DNA from: an uncultured Selenomonadales bacterium
Lineage (GTDB): Bacteria > Bacillota > Negativicutes > Selenomonadales > Selenomonadaceae
Assembly (NCBI GenBank): GCA_937877545.1
Contig: CALFJE010000146.1
Coordinates: forward strand, 1-23,855
Length of the DNA: 23,855 nt
Direction of reading: 5' to 3'
Made by a program: the position numbers and the translations under genes
The notes under the pieces: generated by a model
Seen by the model: the letters and a program-made list of their open reading frames with translations, nothing else
Told to the model about the DNA's origin: nothing
Databases searched by the model: none
Shown here: one piece after another, positions 7,326 to 14,172 of the stretch
How positions within the stretch are numbered: position 1 is the first letter of the stretch
Layout of the letters: every line of letters starts with the position of its first letter

Positions 7326-9725
7326 TTGAGACTTTACATAGCGGAAAAGCCCTCCATGGCTCGCGAATTGGCGGCTTGCCTGAAAAATCCGCAACCGTGC
7401 AACGGCTTCATAACGACGGCGGGCGGCACGGTGACTTGGCTGTTCGGGCACGTCTTGCAACAGGCGGAGCCGGACGCTTACGACCCGAAATATAAAATTT
7501 GGCGGGCAGAGGACTTGCCGATTGTTCCCAAGGTCTGGAAGTTGGAAGTCAATCCCGCGACGCTTCAGCAGTTTAAAATCGTCAAGGAGCTGATAAATCT
7601 CGCGGATGAGATTATTCACGCCGGCGACCCCGACCGCGAAGGTCAGTTGCTCGTCGACGAGGTGCTTGACTTCCTCGGCAACAAAAAGCCCGTCAAGCGC
7701 ATTTTGCTTAACGCCCTCGACGAGACAAGTATCCTTCGCGCCAATGCCGCCCTGCGCGATAACGCCGACTTTTTTAACCTTAAGCAGTCAGCCTTGGCAC
7801 GGAGCCGCGCAGATTGGCTAATTGGCATGAATCTTTCGCGGGCTTATACCTTGGCGGCGCGGCGGCTGGGGCACGATTTGACTTTGCCGATTGGCAGAGT
7901 GAAGACGCCGACGCTTGCCTTGGTTGTGCGGCGCGAACGCGAAATTTTAAACTTCAAGCCCGTGACGTTCTACAACATTCGAGCGACGTTCCTGCACGCC
8001 AATGGGGCATTTATCGCGCAGTTCAAGCCGTCAAAGAAAATGCTCAACCTGCCCGCGTTCGACGGCGAGGGGCGGCTTATCGATAAAAAGTTTGCGCAGG
8101 AGCTGGTAAGAAAATTCTCAACCGCGCCGCTCGACGGCAAAATATCCGAGTACAAGACGACCGAGCGCAAGGAGTCGCAACCGTTGCCGTTTTCGCTGTC
8201 GCGCTTGCAAGTGGCGGCGGGCAAATCCTTCGGCTACACGCCTCAACAAGTCCTCGACGCCGCGCAAAGTCTCTACGAAAAAAAATTGACTTCCTACCCG
8301 CGCTCCGATTGCGAATATCTGCCGACGACGCAGTTCAAAGACGCGCAGAAAATTTTAAATAACCTCAAGGGCTTGAACGGCTTAAAGGATTTGGCTGGGC
8401 ACGCCGACGCCTCGATTAAGAGCCGCGCCTGGAACAACTCCAAAGTCTCCGCGCACCACGCCATTATCCCGACGCAAAAACCTTTGACGATAAACTTGCC
8501 CGCCGCCGAGCTTAACGTCTACAACCTTATCGCCAAGAATTACGCCGTGCAATTCTATCCGCTCCACGTCTACGACGAGACCGTTGTCGAGGTCAGCTAT
8601 AAGGATGAAACTTTCACGACACGCGGCAAGGTTATCAAGCAATTGGGTTGGCGCAAATTCTACGCTACGCCCAAGCCCAAAACCGACGACGAGAGCGATA
8701 CGCTCCTGCCCGCCATGAAGAAAGGCGACGGCGTTGCTCATAAAAATTCCGAGCTTAAGCAGGGCGTGACGAAACCTCCGCAACGTTTTACGGCGTCGAG
8801 CCTGGTGCAGGGCATGAAGGATATTCACAAGTACGTTAAGGACGCGGCGGCGCGTAAGCAGCTCAAGGACGTGTACGGCATAGGCACCGAGGCGACGCGG
8901 GCGGCGATTATCGACGATTTGATTCAGCGCGGCTTTCTGAAAGTCACGAAGAAAATCCTCCAGCCGACCGCGCAGGCTTACTTGCTGATAGACGCTTTGC
9001 CCGACGCGATGACGTATCCCGACGCCACGGCGATTTGGGAGGACAAGCTCCACTCCATGAGCGCGGGCGACGGAACGCTTGAGGATTTTTTGGCGGGTCA
9101 AGTGGAGTTTACGAGCGAACTGTGCGCGGCGGCGACCAATGCCAAATTCGCCGAGGCGGAGGGCATCTTCAAGTGTCCGACCTGCGGCAGTGCTCTTGTT
9201 AAGCGCAACGGCAAGAACGGCGCATTTTGGGGTTGCGCGGCTTATCCGAAGTGTCACACGACCTTTGACGACGATAACGGCAAGCCCGACCTCGACAGCA
9301 AGCTTCGTGCGCCCAGGTGTCCGACTTGCGGCAATGTCTTGGTTAAGCGCAACGGCAAAAACGGCGCGTTTTGGAGTTGTGCGAATTATCCCGAATGCAA
9401 GACGACCTTTGACGACGATAACGGAAAGCCCGACTTCGACGGCAAGATTCGAGCGGCGCGACTGATTAAGGAGGGTGCGCCACAGTGCCCGACTTGCGGC
9501 AATGCCTTGGTTAAGCGCAACGGCAAAAACGGCGCGTTTTGGGGCTGTGCGGCTTATCCCAAGTGCAAGACGACTTTTGACGACAAAGACGGCAAGCCCG
9601 ACTTTAACGGCAAGCCTGTAGCCAAAGCTCAAAGATTGCTCTCCGCCGAAAACTCCAATGCGTCCGCCGAGTTCAATATCGCCGACTTTGAGCCGATATT
9701 CTCTTCCGCCGATTACGACCGATAA
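7326..9725 (+). CDS. topB: DNA topoisomerase III (type IA) with three zinc ribbons
   Basis: This 799-residue type IA topoisomerase relaxes negative supercoils and decatenates DNA. The N-terminal Toprim domain has E7 in IAEKPSMA and the metal triad D101, D103, E105 in AGDPDREGQ. The catalytic tyrosine is Y324 in TSYPRSD. The C-terminus carries three near-identical four-cysteine zinc ribbons beginning at C617, C665 and C721, each with the pattern CPTCG...KRNGKNGAFW.C..YP.C.TTFDD, and a short acidic tail follows. The start is a TTG at 7326 with GAGGTG upstream, giving the family N-terminus RLYIAEKPSMA. It follows ctsR by 15 bases and ends 9 bases before a strong terminator. Confidence 0.95.
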   Translation: MRLYIAEKPSMARELAACLKNPQPCNGFITTAGGTVTWLFGHVLQQAEPDAYDPKYKIWRAEDLPIVPKVWKLEVNPATLQQFKIVKELINLADEIIHAGDPDREGQLLVDEVLDFLGNKKPVKRILLNALDETSILRANAALRDNADFFNLKQSALARSRADWLIGMNLSRAYTLAARRLGHDLTLPIGRVKTPTLALVVRREREILNFKPVTFYNIRATFLHANGAFIAQFKPSKKMLNLPAFDGEGRLIDKKFAQELVRKFSTAPLDGKISEYKTTERKESQPLPFSLSRLQVAAGKSFGYTPQQVLDAAQSLYEKKLTSYPRSDCEYLPTTQFKDAQKILNNLKGLNGLKDLAGHADASIKSRAWNNSKVSAHHAIIPTQKPLTINLPAAELNVYNLIAKNYAVQFYPLHVYDETVVEVSYKDETFTTRGKVIKQLGWRKFYATPKPKTDDESDTLLPAMKKGDGVAHKNSELKQGVTKPPQRFTASSLVQGMKDIHKYVKDAAARKQLKDVYGIGTEATRAAIIDDLIQRGFLKVTKKILQPTAQAYLLIDALPDAMTYPDATAIWEDKLHSMSAGDGTLEDFLAGQVEFTSELCAAATNAKFAEAEGIFKCPTCGSALVKRNGKNGAFWGCAAYPKCHTTFDDDNGKPDLDSKLRAPRCPTCGNVLVKRNGKNGAFWSCANYPECKTTFDDDNGKPDFDGKIRAARLIKEGAPQCPTCGNALVKRNGKNGAFWGCAAYPKCKTTFDDKDGKPDFNGKPVAKAQRLLSAENSNASAEFNIADFEPIFSSADYDR
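9174..9610 (+). repeat. Three in-frame zinc-ribbon repeats within topB
   Basis: Three direct repeats begin at 9174, 9318 and 9486, each about 120 bases of closely similar DNA, separated by linkers of different length. They are coding repeats of the topoisomerase zinc-ribbon module and have the look of in-gene duplication. Confidence 0.85.
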
Positions 9726-9734
9726 ACAAATTAA

Positions 9735-9758
9735 CCCTCCGATTTGGAGGGCTTTTTT
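9735..9758 (+). terminator. Rho-independent terminator after topB
   Basis: The stem CCCTCC (9735-9740) pairs with GGAGGG (9746-9751) around a 5-base loop, followed by C and six T residues (9753-9758). It should end the ctsR-topB transcript. Confidence 0.9.
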
Positions 9759-9841
9759 ATTGCTGAAGTTAGAATTTCGCAAACCGTTCGTTTGAACGCG
9801 GCAATAATGTTTCCAAAGGTGCAGAGCCATTCGCGACCGCT

Positions 9842-9862
9842 GTTCCGCCGCTTTTAAAGCGG
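9842..9862. repeat. Palindromic intergenic element, copy B
   Basis: This is the second copy of the 21-bp element at 6671-6691, with core CGCTTTTAAAGCG preceded by GTTCCGC. It overlaps the stop codon of the superoxide reductase gene. It has no T-tract, so it is not a good terminator. Confidence 0.5.
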
Positions 9863-10234
9863 CTCTGCTTTCCAGAGACCGTGCAGATTGCAGTACTCGT
9901 AGGCGGCAACAGGCTCGTCACCGTCGGCAATGATGAATTCTGCTTCGGGCTTATCGCTTGCCGTGAGGTGGACGTATTGCCCGCCGCGCTTGGTCTGCAG
10001 GTAAATCCATTGAATCAAATGCGCCTCGGTCATGGGGTGCGCCACGCTCCCGACCTTAACGCTGACCTTGTTGCCGTCGACGGTCACTTGAGGCACGTGT
10101 TTTTCCTGCGCGGCGTCGGTGGTGTTCGCCTTGAGGAAATTCATGGGCTTGCCGCCGCAAGAAATATCCGCGCCCGCGCCGCCAATCAGCATGATAATCG
10201 ACTTGCGGTCGTCCGAAATCATAATCCTGCTCAT
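9854..10234 (-). CDS. Superoxide reductase (desulfoferrodoxin family) lacking Fe centre I cysteines
   Basis: This 126-residue protein reduces superoxide to hydrogen peroxide in the cytoplasm of anaerobes. The catalytic Fe(His4Cys) site is complete: H46 in EKHVP, H66 in VAHPM, H72 in EAH, then C115 and H118 in EYCNLHGLWK. E44-K45 match the usual lid residues. The N-terminal desulforedoxin-like part is kept in length (GGAGADISCGGKPM aligns with GGGGELVCCGEPM of typical members), but only one cysteine, C26, remains. The rubredoxin-like Fe centre I is therefore absent, as in class III enzymes such as that of Treponema. The ATG at 10234 has a GGGAGGGG site just upstream. It lies 34 bases after bioB and is probably cotranscribed with it. 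Confidence 0.88.
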   Translation of the reverse strand: MSRIMISDDRKSIIMLIGGAGADISCGGKPMNFLKANTTDAAQEKHVPQVTVDGNKVSVKVGSVAHPMTEAHLIQWIYLQTKRGGQYVHLTASDKPEAEFIIADGDEPVAAYEYCNLHGLWKAEPL

Positions 10235-10268
10235 AATTACCCCTCCCAAAATTTTTCTCAAGCTTAAA

Positions 10269-11225
10269 TCAGAGCGGCTTATTCGTCAAGCCGAGTTCCG
10301 CCAAAAGTTTCATGTCGGCTTTGATGTTGTTGTTCGAGGTCGTGAGCATGTTGCCGGTAATGGCGGCGGAGGCTCCGTGCAAAAGGGCGGACGCGCCGTT
10401 ATCGGGCAGATACTTCCTGCCGGCAGCGAGGCGGACATTGGCGGTCGGGTTTATGTAGCGGAAAATTGCTATCGTGCGCAAAATGTCTTCGGGCGACAGC
10501 GGCTTAAGATTTTCCAAAGCCGTGCCTTTAATCGCGTTGAGGACGTTGACGGGTATCGATTGGATGCCGAGCGCGGCGAGTTCAAACGCCAAATCGATTC
10601 GGTCTTGCCAAGTTTCGCCCATGCCGATTATCCCGCCCGAACAGACTTCAAGCCCTGCCGCCTGCGCAAGTTTAATCGTCGCGATTCGTTCGTCGTAAGT
10701 GTGGGTGGTGCAAATATGCGGGAAGAATCTGCGCGAAGTCTCCAAATTGTGATGATACCGATTGACGCCCGCCGCCCGCAGTCGTTTGAGTTGTTCGGCA
10801 TTCAAAATGCCGTGTGAGGCGCATAATTCAATCTTAAGCTGTCTGCGCAGGACTTTGTAAGCTGCAATCGCCCGCTCAAAATTTTCGCCGTCGAGGGCAC
10901 GCCCGCTTGTCACGATAGAGAAACGATTGACGCCCACCCGCTCATTAGCCAAAGCCGCCGCCAAAATCTTTTCGGTCGGGAGAAAGTCGTATTCGTCGAT
11001 ACCCGTCTTATGCCGCGCAGATTGAGCGCAGTATTTGCAATTTTCACTGCAACGCCCGCTTTTGCCGTTAATGATTGTGCAAAGGTCGATATGGTTGCCG
11101 CAAAAATGTTTCTGAATCAGAGCCGCGCCCGCCTGCAATTCCTCAAGCGGCGCGTTCAGGAGGAAATTCAAATCGTCGGAGGGCTTAAGGCGTTCGCCCG
11201 CAATAATCTTTTCCGCAATGTCCAA
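10269..11225 (-). CDS. bioB: Biotin synthase
   Basis: BioB is a radical-SAM enzyme that inserts sulfur into dethiobiotin to make biotin. The 318-residue protein has the SAM cluster motif C59-x3-C63-x2-C66 in GRCSENCKYCAQS. Also present are NLETS, the VCSGGIIGMGE strand, and VRLAAGR with the conserved Arg. The position equal to E. coli Cys97 is Ser (NRFSIVTSGR), and extra cysteines C42 (FCGN) and C49 (DLCT) occur. That is the pattern of the anaerobe-type (type II) enzymes. I chose a TTG start at 11225 because GGGAGG lies 9 bases upstream and MDIAEKIIAG fits the family; the ATG at 11291 has no ribosome binding site. It lies 83 bases after bioY. Confidence 0.93.
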   Translation of the reverse strand: MDIAEKIIAGERLKPSDDLNFLLNAPLEELQAGAALIQKHFCGNHIDLCTIINGKSGRCSENCKYCAQSARHKTGIDEYDFLPTEKILAAALANERVGVNRFSIVTSGRALDGENFERAIAAYKVLRRQLKIELCASHGILNAEQLKRLRAAGVNRYHHNLETSRRFFPHICTTHTYDERIATIKLAQAAGLEVCSGGIIGMGETWQDRIDLAFELAALGIQSIPVNVLNAIKGTALENLKPLSPEDILRTIAIFRYINPTANVRLAAGRKYLPDNGASALLHGASAAITGNMLTTSNNNIKADMKLLAELGLTNKPL

Positions 11226-11272
11226 AGTTATCTGCCTCCCAAAACCCTTTGCAACTTGATGCCCAAAGCCTC

Positions 11273-11296
11273 CGGCAACGTGACGTTGCATCCAAT
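11273..11296 (-). repeat. CAACG-TCA-CGTTG hairpin element between bioY and bioB
   Basis: On the minus strand this 24-bp stretch differs by one base from 6455-6478 and 6588-6611 in the gmhB array. It contains a perfect small hairpin, GCAACG-TCA-CGTTGC. It sits in the 83-base bioY-bioB spacer and is in no supported frame. Confidence 0.55.
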
Positions 11297-11308
11297 ATGG
11301 ACGGTTGG

Positions 11309-11833
11309 CTAATTGCGTGGCAATACTTGTTTCAACTTGACGCCCAGAGCCGCCGCCGCCGCCGCCTTGAGTATGTCGCCAGGTATGAACGGCAAGACCG
11401 CCATCGTCAACGCCTCCGTCAAGCCCACGTCGAGCACGAGCATCATCGAGATTAAGCCGCCCAAATACGTTATCGGCACCGCGATTAAGACGTTCGTTAT
11501 CAAGTAGCGTTTGAAGTCGGGAGCCGCGCCCTTTGCCATGCTCAACAGCGGATAGGCGACGAGCCATCCGAAGTAAAAGCCGCCCGCCGGTCCGAGGAGT
11601 CGGCTTAAGCCCTGTCCGCCCGCGAATACCGGCAAGCCCGCCGCTCCCAGCAGTATGTAAACCAATATAACCGTGAACGTTTGGCGCGGCGTCAGCAGGT
11701 AAGCCGACACGCTCAGTGCGAACGTCAACGCCGTAACCAGCCCCGGCGTGAACGGCAACGGGAACGAGATATAAGCCGTCACGCAACACAGCGCGACGCA
11801 CAGCGACATCTTTGTCAGGTCTCTTACTTGCAC
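11309..11833 (-). CDS. bioY: Biotin transporter BioY (ECF S component)
   Basis: BioY is the membrane substrate-binding subunit of the biotin ECF transporter. The 174-residue protein is strongly hydrophobic, with about six membrane segments. Family signatures are visible: FPLPFTPGLVTALTFALS near the N-terminus, LGAAGLPVFAGG, and GPAGGFYFGWLVAYPL in the middle, then a final FIPGDILKAAAAAALGVKL. The start is a GTG at 11833 with AGGAGGGG 7 bases upstream. The energising AT module is not in the window; it may be the shared genomic one. The gene heads the bioY-bioB-superoxide reductase operon from its own promoter. Confidence 0.93.
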   Translation of the reverse strand: MQVRDLTKMSLCVALCCVTAYISFPLPFTPGLVTALTFALSVSAYLLTPRQTFTVILVYILLGAAGLPVFAGGQGLSRLLGPAGGFYFGWLVAYPLLSMAKGAAPDFKRYLITNVLIAVPITYLGGLISMMLVLDVGLTEALTMAVLPFIPGDILKAAAAAALGVKLKQVLPRN

Positions 11834-11862
11834 TAAAGTCCCCTCCTTACGTCAACGCGCCG

Positions 11863-11891
11863 ATTATACCGAAGCCGATTGTCAACGTCAA
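11863..11891 (-). promoter_or_regulatory. bioY operon promoter
   Basis: On the minus strand: -35 TTGACG (11886-11891), a 17-base spacer and a perfect -10 TATAAT (11863-11868). The start would fall near 11856, about 20 bases before the GTG. I see no convincing BirA operator. The promoter is divergent from that of ispG. Confidence 0.75.
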
Positions 11892-11919
11892 CTTGCGGCA
11901 ATGTTCACCGTCAACCGCA

Positions 11920-11948
11920 TTGCAATTCGCGGCGGTGTCTGTTATATT
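11920..11948 (+). promoter_or_regulatory. ispG promoter
   Basis: -35 TTGCAA (11920-11925), a 17-base spacer and -10 TATATT (11943-11948), followed by GGGTGAGG and the ispG ATG at 11965. The leader would be only about 10 bases. It may also drive the GT8 genes downstream. Confidence 0.65.
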
Positions 11949-11964
11949 TTTACGGGTGAGGCAA

Positions 11965-13023
11965 ATGTTTGAACGTAAACCGACACGACAAATCAGCGTC
12001 GGGAAAATAAAAGTCGGCGGCGGCGCACCGATAAGCGTCCAATCGATGACGAACACCAAGACGCAGGACGCGGCGTCGACAATCGAACAGATACGACAGC
12101 TGGCGGCAGCGGGTTGCGACATTGTAAGGGTAGCCGTGCCCGATATGGCGGCGGCGAAAGCTTTGGGCACGATAGTCTCTGCGGTCGACGTGCCGCTTGT
12201 CGCCGATATTCACTTCGATTATAAGCTGGCATTGGAGGCGACGGCTCAAGGCGTGGCGGCTTTAAGATTAAATCCCGGCAACATAGGCGGGGCGGCGCAC
12301 GTGCGCGAAGTCGTCAAATCTGCGCGGAGTGCGGGCATTCCAATCCGAATCGGCGTAAACGCGGGTTCGTTAAGCCGCAAGCTGTTGGCAAAGTACGGCG
12401 GCGCGACGCCCGAAGCTTTGGTCGAATCGGCAATGGAGCACGTCAAGCTGTTGGAGGCGGAAGAGTTCTTCGACATAAAGTTATCGCTCAAAGCGCACGA
12501 CGTGCCGTTGACGCTGGCGGCATATCGGCTGGCAAGTCGGCTGACAAATTACCCGCTCCACGTCGGCATAACGGAGGCGGGAACTGTCAAAAGCGGCGTG
12601 ATAAAATCGGCGGTCGGTATCGGCGCGTTGTTGGCGGAGGGCATAGGCGATACGATACGCGTTTCGCTGACGGGCGACCCCGTTGCCGAGGTCGAAGTCG
12701 CCACGGAAATTTTGAAGTCGTTGAGACTGCGCGAGGGCGGCGTCACGTTGATAGCCTGTCCCACTTGCGGGCGCACGCGAATCGATTTACCCTCTATCGC
12801 CGCGCAGGTCGAGGAGCGTCTTGCCGGCGTCAAACAGCCGCTGACGGTCGCGGTTATGGGTTGCGTAGTCAACGGTCCCGGCGAGGCGCGTACTGCCGAC
12901 GTCGGGATAGCGGGCGCGGACGGCGAGGGCATTATCTTCCGCAAGGGCGTTATCGTCCGCAAAGTGCCCGAATCCGAGCTGGTTGCCGAGCTGTTTAAGG
13001 AAATCGACAACATTTTGATTTAA
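11965..13023 (+). CDS. ispG: 4-hydroxy-3-methylbut-2-en-1-yl diphosphate synthase
   Basis: IspG converts MEcPP to HMBPP in the MEP isoprenoid pathway, using a [4Fe-4S] cluster. The 352-residue protein has the three cluster cysteines C265 and C268 in CPTCGR and C300 in MGCVVNGPGEA, with E307 as the usual fourth ligand. The TIM-barrel N-terminus shows ISVGKIKVGGGAPISVQSMTNT. Length fits the short bacterial form. The ATG at 11965 is chosen over an upstream in-frame ATG because the family N-terminus starts here and GGGTGAGG precedes it. dxr and rseP, frequent neighbours elsewhere, are absent. The GT8 genes start 18 bases downstream and are probably cotranscribed. Confidence 0.95.
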   Translation: MFERKPTRQISVGKIKVGGGAPISVQSMTNTKTQDAASTIEQIRQLAAAGCDIVRVAVPDMAAAKALGTIVSAVDVPLVADIHFDYKLALEATAQGVAALRLNPGNIGGAAHVREVVKSARSAGIPIRIGVNAGSLSRKLLAKYGGATPEALVESAMEHVKLLEAEEFFDIKLSLKAHDVPLTLAAYRLASRLTNYPLHVGITEAGTVKSGVIKSAVGIGALLAEGIGDTIRVSLTGDPVAEVEVATEILKSLRLREGGVTLIACPTCGRTRIDLPSIAAQVEERLAGVKQPLTVAVMGCVVNGPGEARTADVGIAGADGEGIIFRKGVIVRKVPESELVAELFKEIDNILI

Positions 13024-13041
13024 GGAGTGATTTTATGATTC

Positions 13042-14157
13042 ATGTCTGTTTCGGACTCCGTCCTGCATGACAATACGTTGACGCCCGATAACCGCGACAA
13101 GTTCATTTACCTCTCGGGGCAATGCAATCAGCGCGTGAAGTTCTACAATGTCGAAAGCCTTTGCGCGGACAGGATTCGGGAATTGGCAAATATCCTGCCC
13201 GAAGGCTTCAAAGCCCTGTTCAGCGTCGCGGCAATGTATCGGTTCCTCGCCCCGCAAATTTTCCCGCACGACATGGAGAAAATAATTTACCTCGACTCGG
13301 ATTTAATCATCAATTTGGACATAAACGCGTTGTGGAAGGTTGACCTCAAAGATCGTCCGCTTGCAACCGTTTCGGAACACATACTCGGCTCCGACCCGCG
13401 TTGGTTCGTCCTGTGTCGCGACGGCGTCGTCAAGCTGGAGGACTATTTTAATTCGGGCGTTATGCTCCTCAATCTGAACATTTTTCGCAGGGAGGAGCTG
13501 ACTTTGCTCAAGGGGATGAAATTTGTTGCGGCGAATCCTCAATATCATTTCTTTGACCAAGATGTGTTGAATTATTGCTTTTCGACCGCAGCTCTGAAGT
13601 TGCCGATAAAGTTCAACTTGTTGGTGCGTGATTTGCGGGCGCGACCGGGCGTGCGCGTGGAGCGGAAAATTTATCACTATGCCGCCGCGAGCATTCGATT
13701 GGAGAGAGATGACATTTTCAATCGGCTGTGGCTGAGCTATTTCATGAAAACACCGTGGTTTGACGAAGAGGCTATCGGACGATTTTATGCGGGCTTCCAA
13801 CAAATTCACGTCGAACTGAAGAGTGCGCTGGTAAATCTTTCGGCTATCATGAGCGGAAGGACGCGTGCCTTCTTCGCAGTGCCAAATGACCTCGACGGGC
13901 TCAAGCAGTTTTTTTCCATTCGCAACGACGAAAAAATCATTCCAGCCGAAAATCCGGATTCGCTCCAAAAGTTACTTGACGCCATGAAAAAAGCTCGCGG
14001 CAAAAGGGTCTTCTTCATCATGTTGCCGAACTTTCCGTATCAAGTGCTGACGGAGGCGGGCTTCGTAGCGGGTAGAGATTTTGTAAACGGGCCGGAATTC
14101 TTATCGGAGGCGCAAGGCGTACCGTTCTTCTCCTACCCGCTGATTCAGGCAATGTGA
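13042..14157 (+). CDS. GT8 glycosyltransferase, 5'-truncated and frameshifted (probable pseudogene or variant)
   Basis: This is the first of three tandem GT8 paralogues. The open frame gives 371 residues, with the DSD metal motif in IIYLDSDLIIN and FDQDVLNYCF. The normal beginning is broken. The ATG at 13035, which has the TAAGGAG ribosome binding site and encodes MIHVCFGL like the paralogues, runs into TGA after 11 codons. The rest of the gene continues in another frame from the ATG at 13042. Compared with the second paralogue about 86 bp are missing, which removes some 30 residues of the nucleotide-binding N-terminus. The protein is probably inactive unless repaired by recombination. Positions 13444-13782 are identical to the second paralogue. 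Confidence 0.8.
   Translation: MSVSDSVLHDNTLTPDNRDKFIYLSGQCNQRVKFYNVESLCADRIRELANILPEGFKALFSVAAMYRFLAPQIFPHDMEKIIYLDSDLIINLDINALWKVDLKDRPLATVSEHILGSDPRWFVLCRDGVVKLEDYFNSGVMLLNLNIFRREELTLLKGMKFVAANPQYHFFDQDVLNYCFSTAALKLPIKFNLLVRDLRARPGVRVERKIYHYAAASIRLERDDIFNRLWLSYFMKTPWFDEEAIGRFYAGFQQIHVELKSALVNLSAIMSGRTRAFFAVPNDLDGLKQFFSIRNDEKIIPAENPDSLQKLLDAMKKARGKRVFFIMLPNFPYQVLTEAGFVAGRDFVNGPEFLSEAQGVPFFSYPLIQAM
13444..13782 (+). repeat. 339-bp perfect repeat, copy A (GT8 gene 1)
   Basis: This block is identical base for base to 14671-15009 in the next gene, at an offset of 1227, while the flanks on both sides differ clearly. It covers the second half of the GT8 catalytic domain. Confidence 0.92.
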
Positions 14158-14172
14158 GGGGGGCGGTCTTCG

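Noticed and set aside
8382..9830. Long open frame (482 codons) on the minus strand opposite topB
   Set aside because: It lies wholly across a clear topoisomerase gene, has no recognisable domain, and its repeats mirror the zinc-ribbon repeats of topB. It is a shadow caused by GC-rich codon use.
9847..9863. Terminator for the superoxide reductase operon
   Set aside because: The palindrome has a one-base centre and no T-tract on the minus strand, so it is better described as a copy of the dispersed element.
11010..11312. Plus-strand frame of 100 codons ending in GNVTLHPIWTVG
   Set aside because: It is antisense to the bioB N-terminus. The resemblance of its end to the gmhB mini-frames comes from the shared 24-bp hairpin element and is not evidence of a gene.
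11226..11801. In-frame extension of bioB for 192 codons upstream
   Set aside because: It overlaps bioY in another frame and has low-complexity Gly/Arg composition. The TTG at 11225 with GGGAGG fits the family start.
11812..11964. N-terminal extension of IspG by 51 codons
   Set aside because: It runs through the ispG promoter and does not match the family; the ATG at 11965 has a good ribosome binding site.
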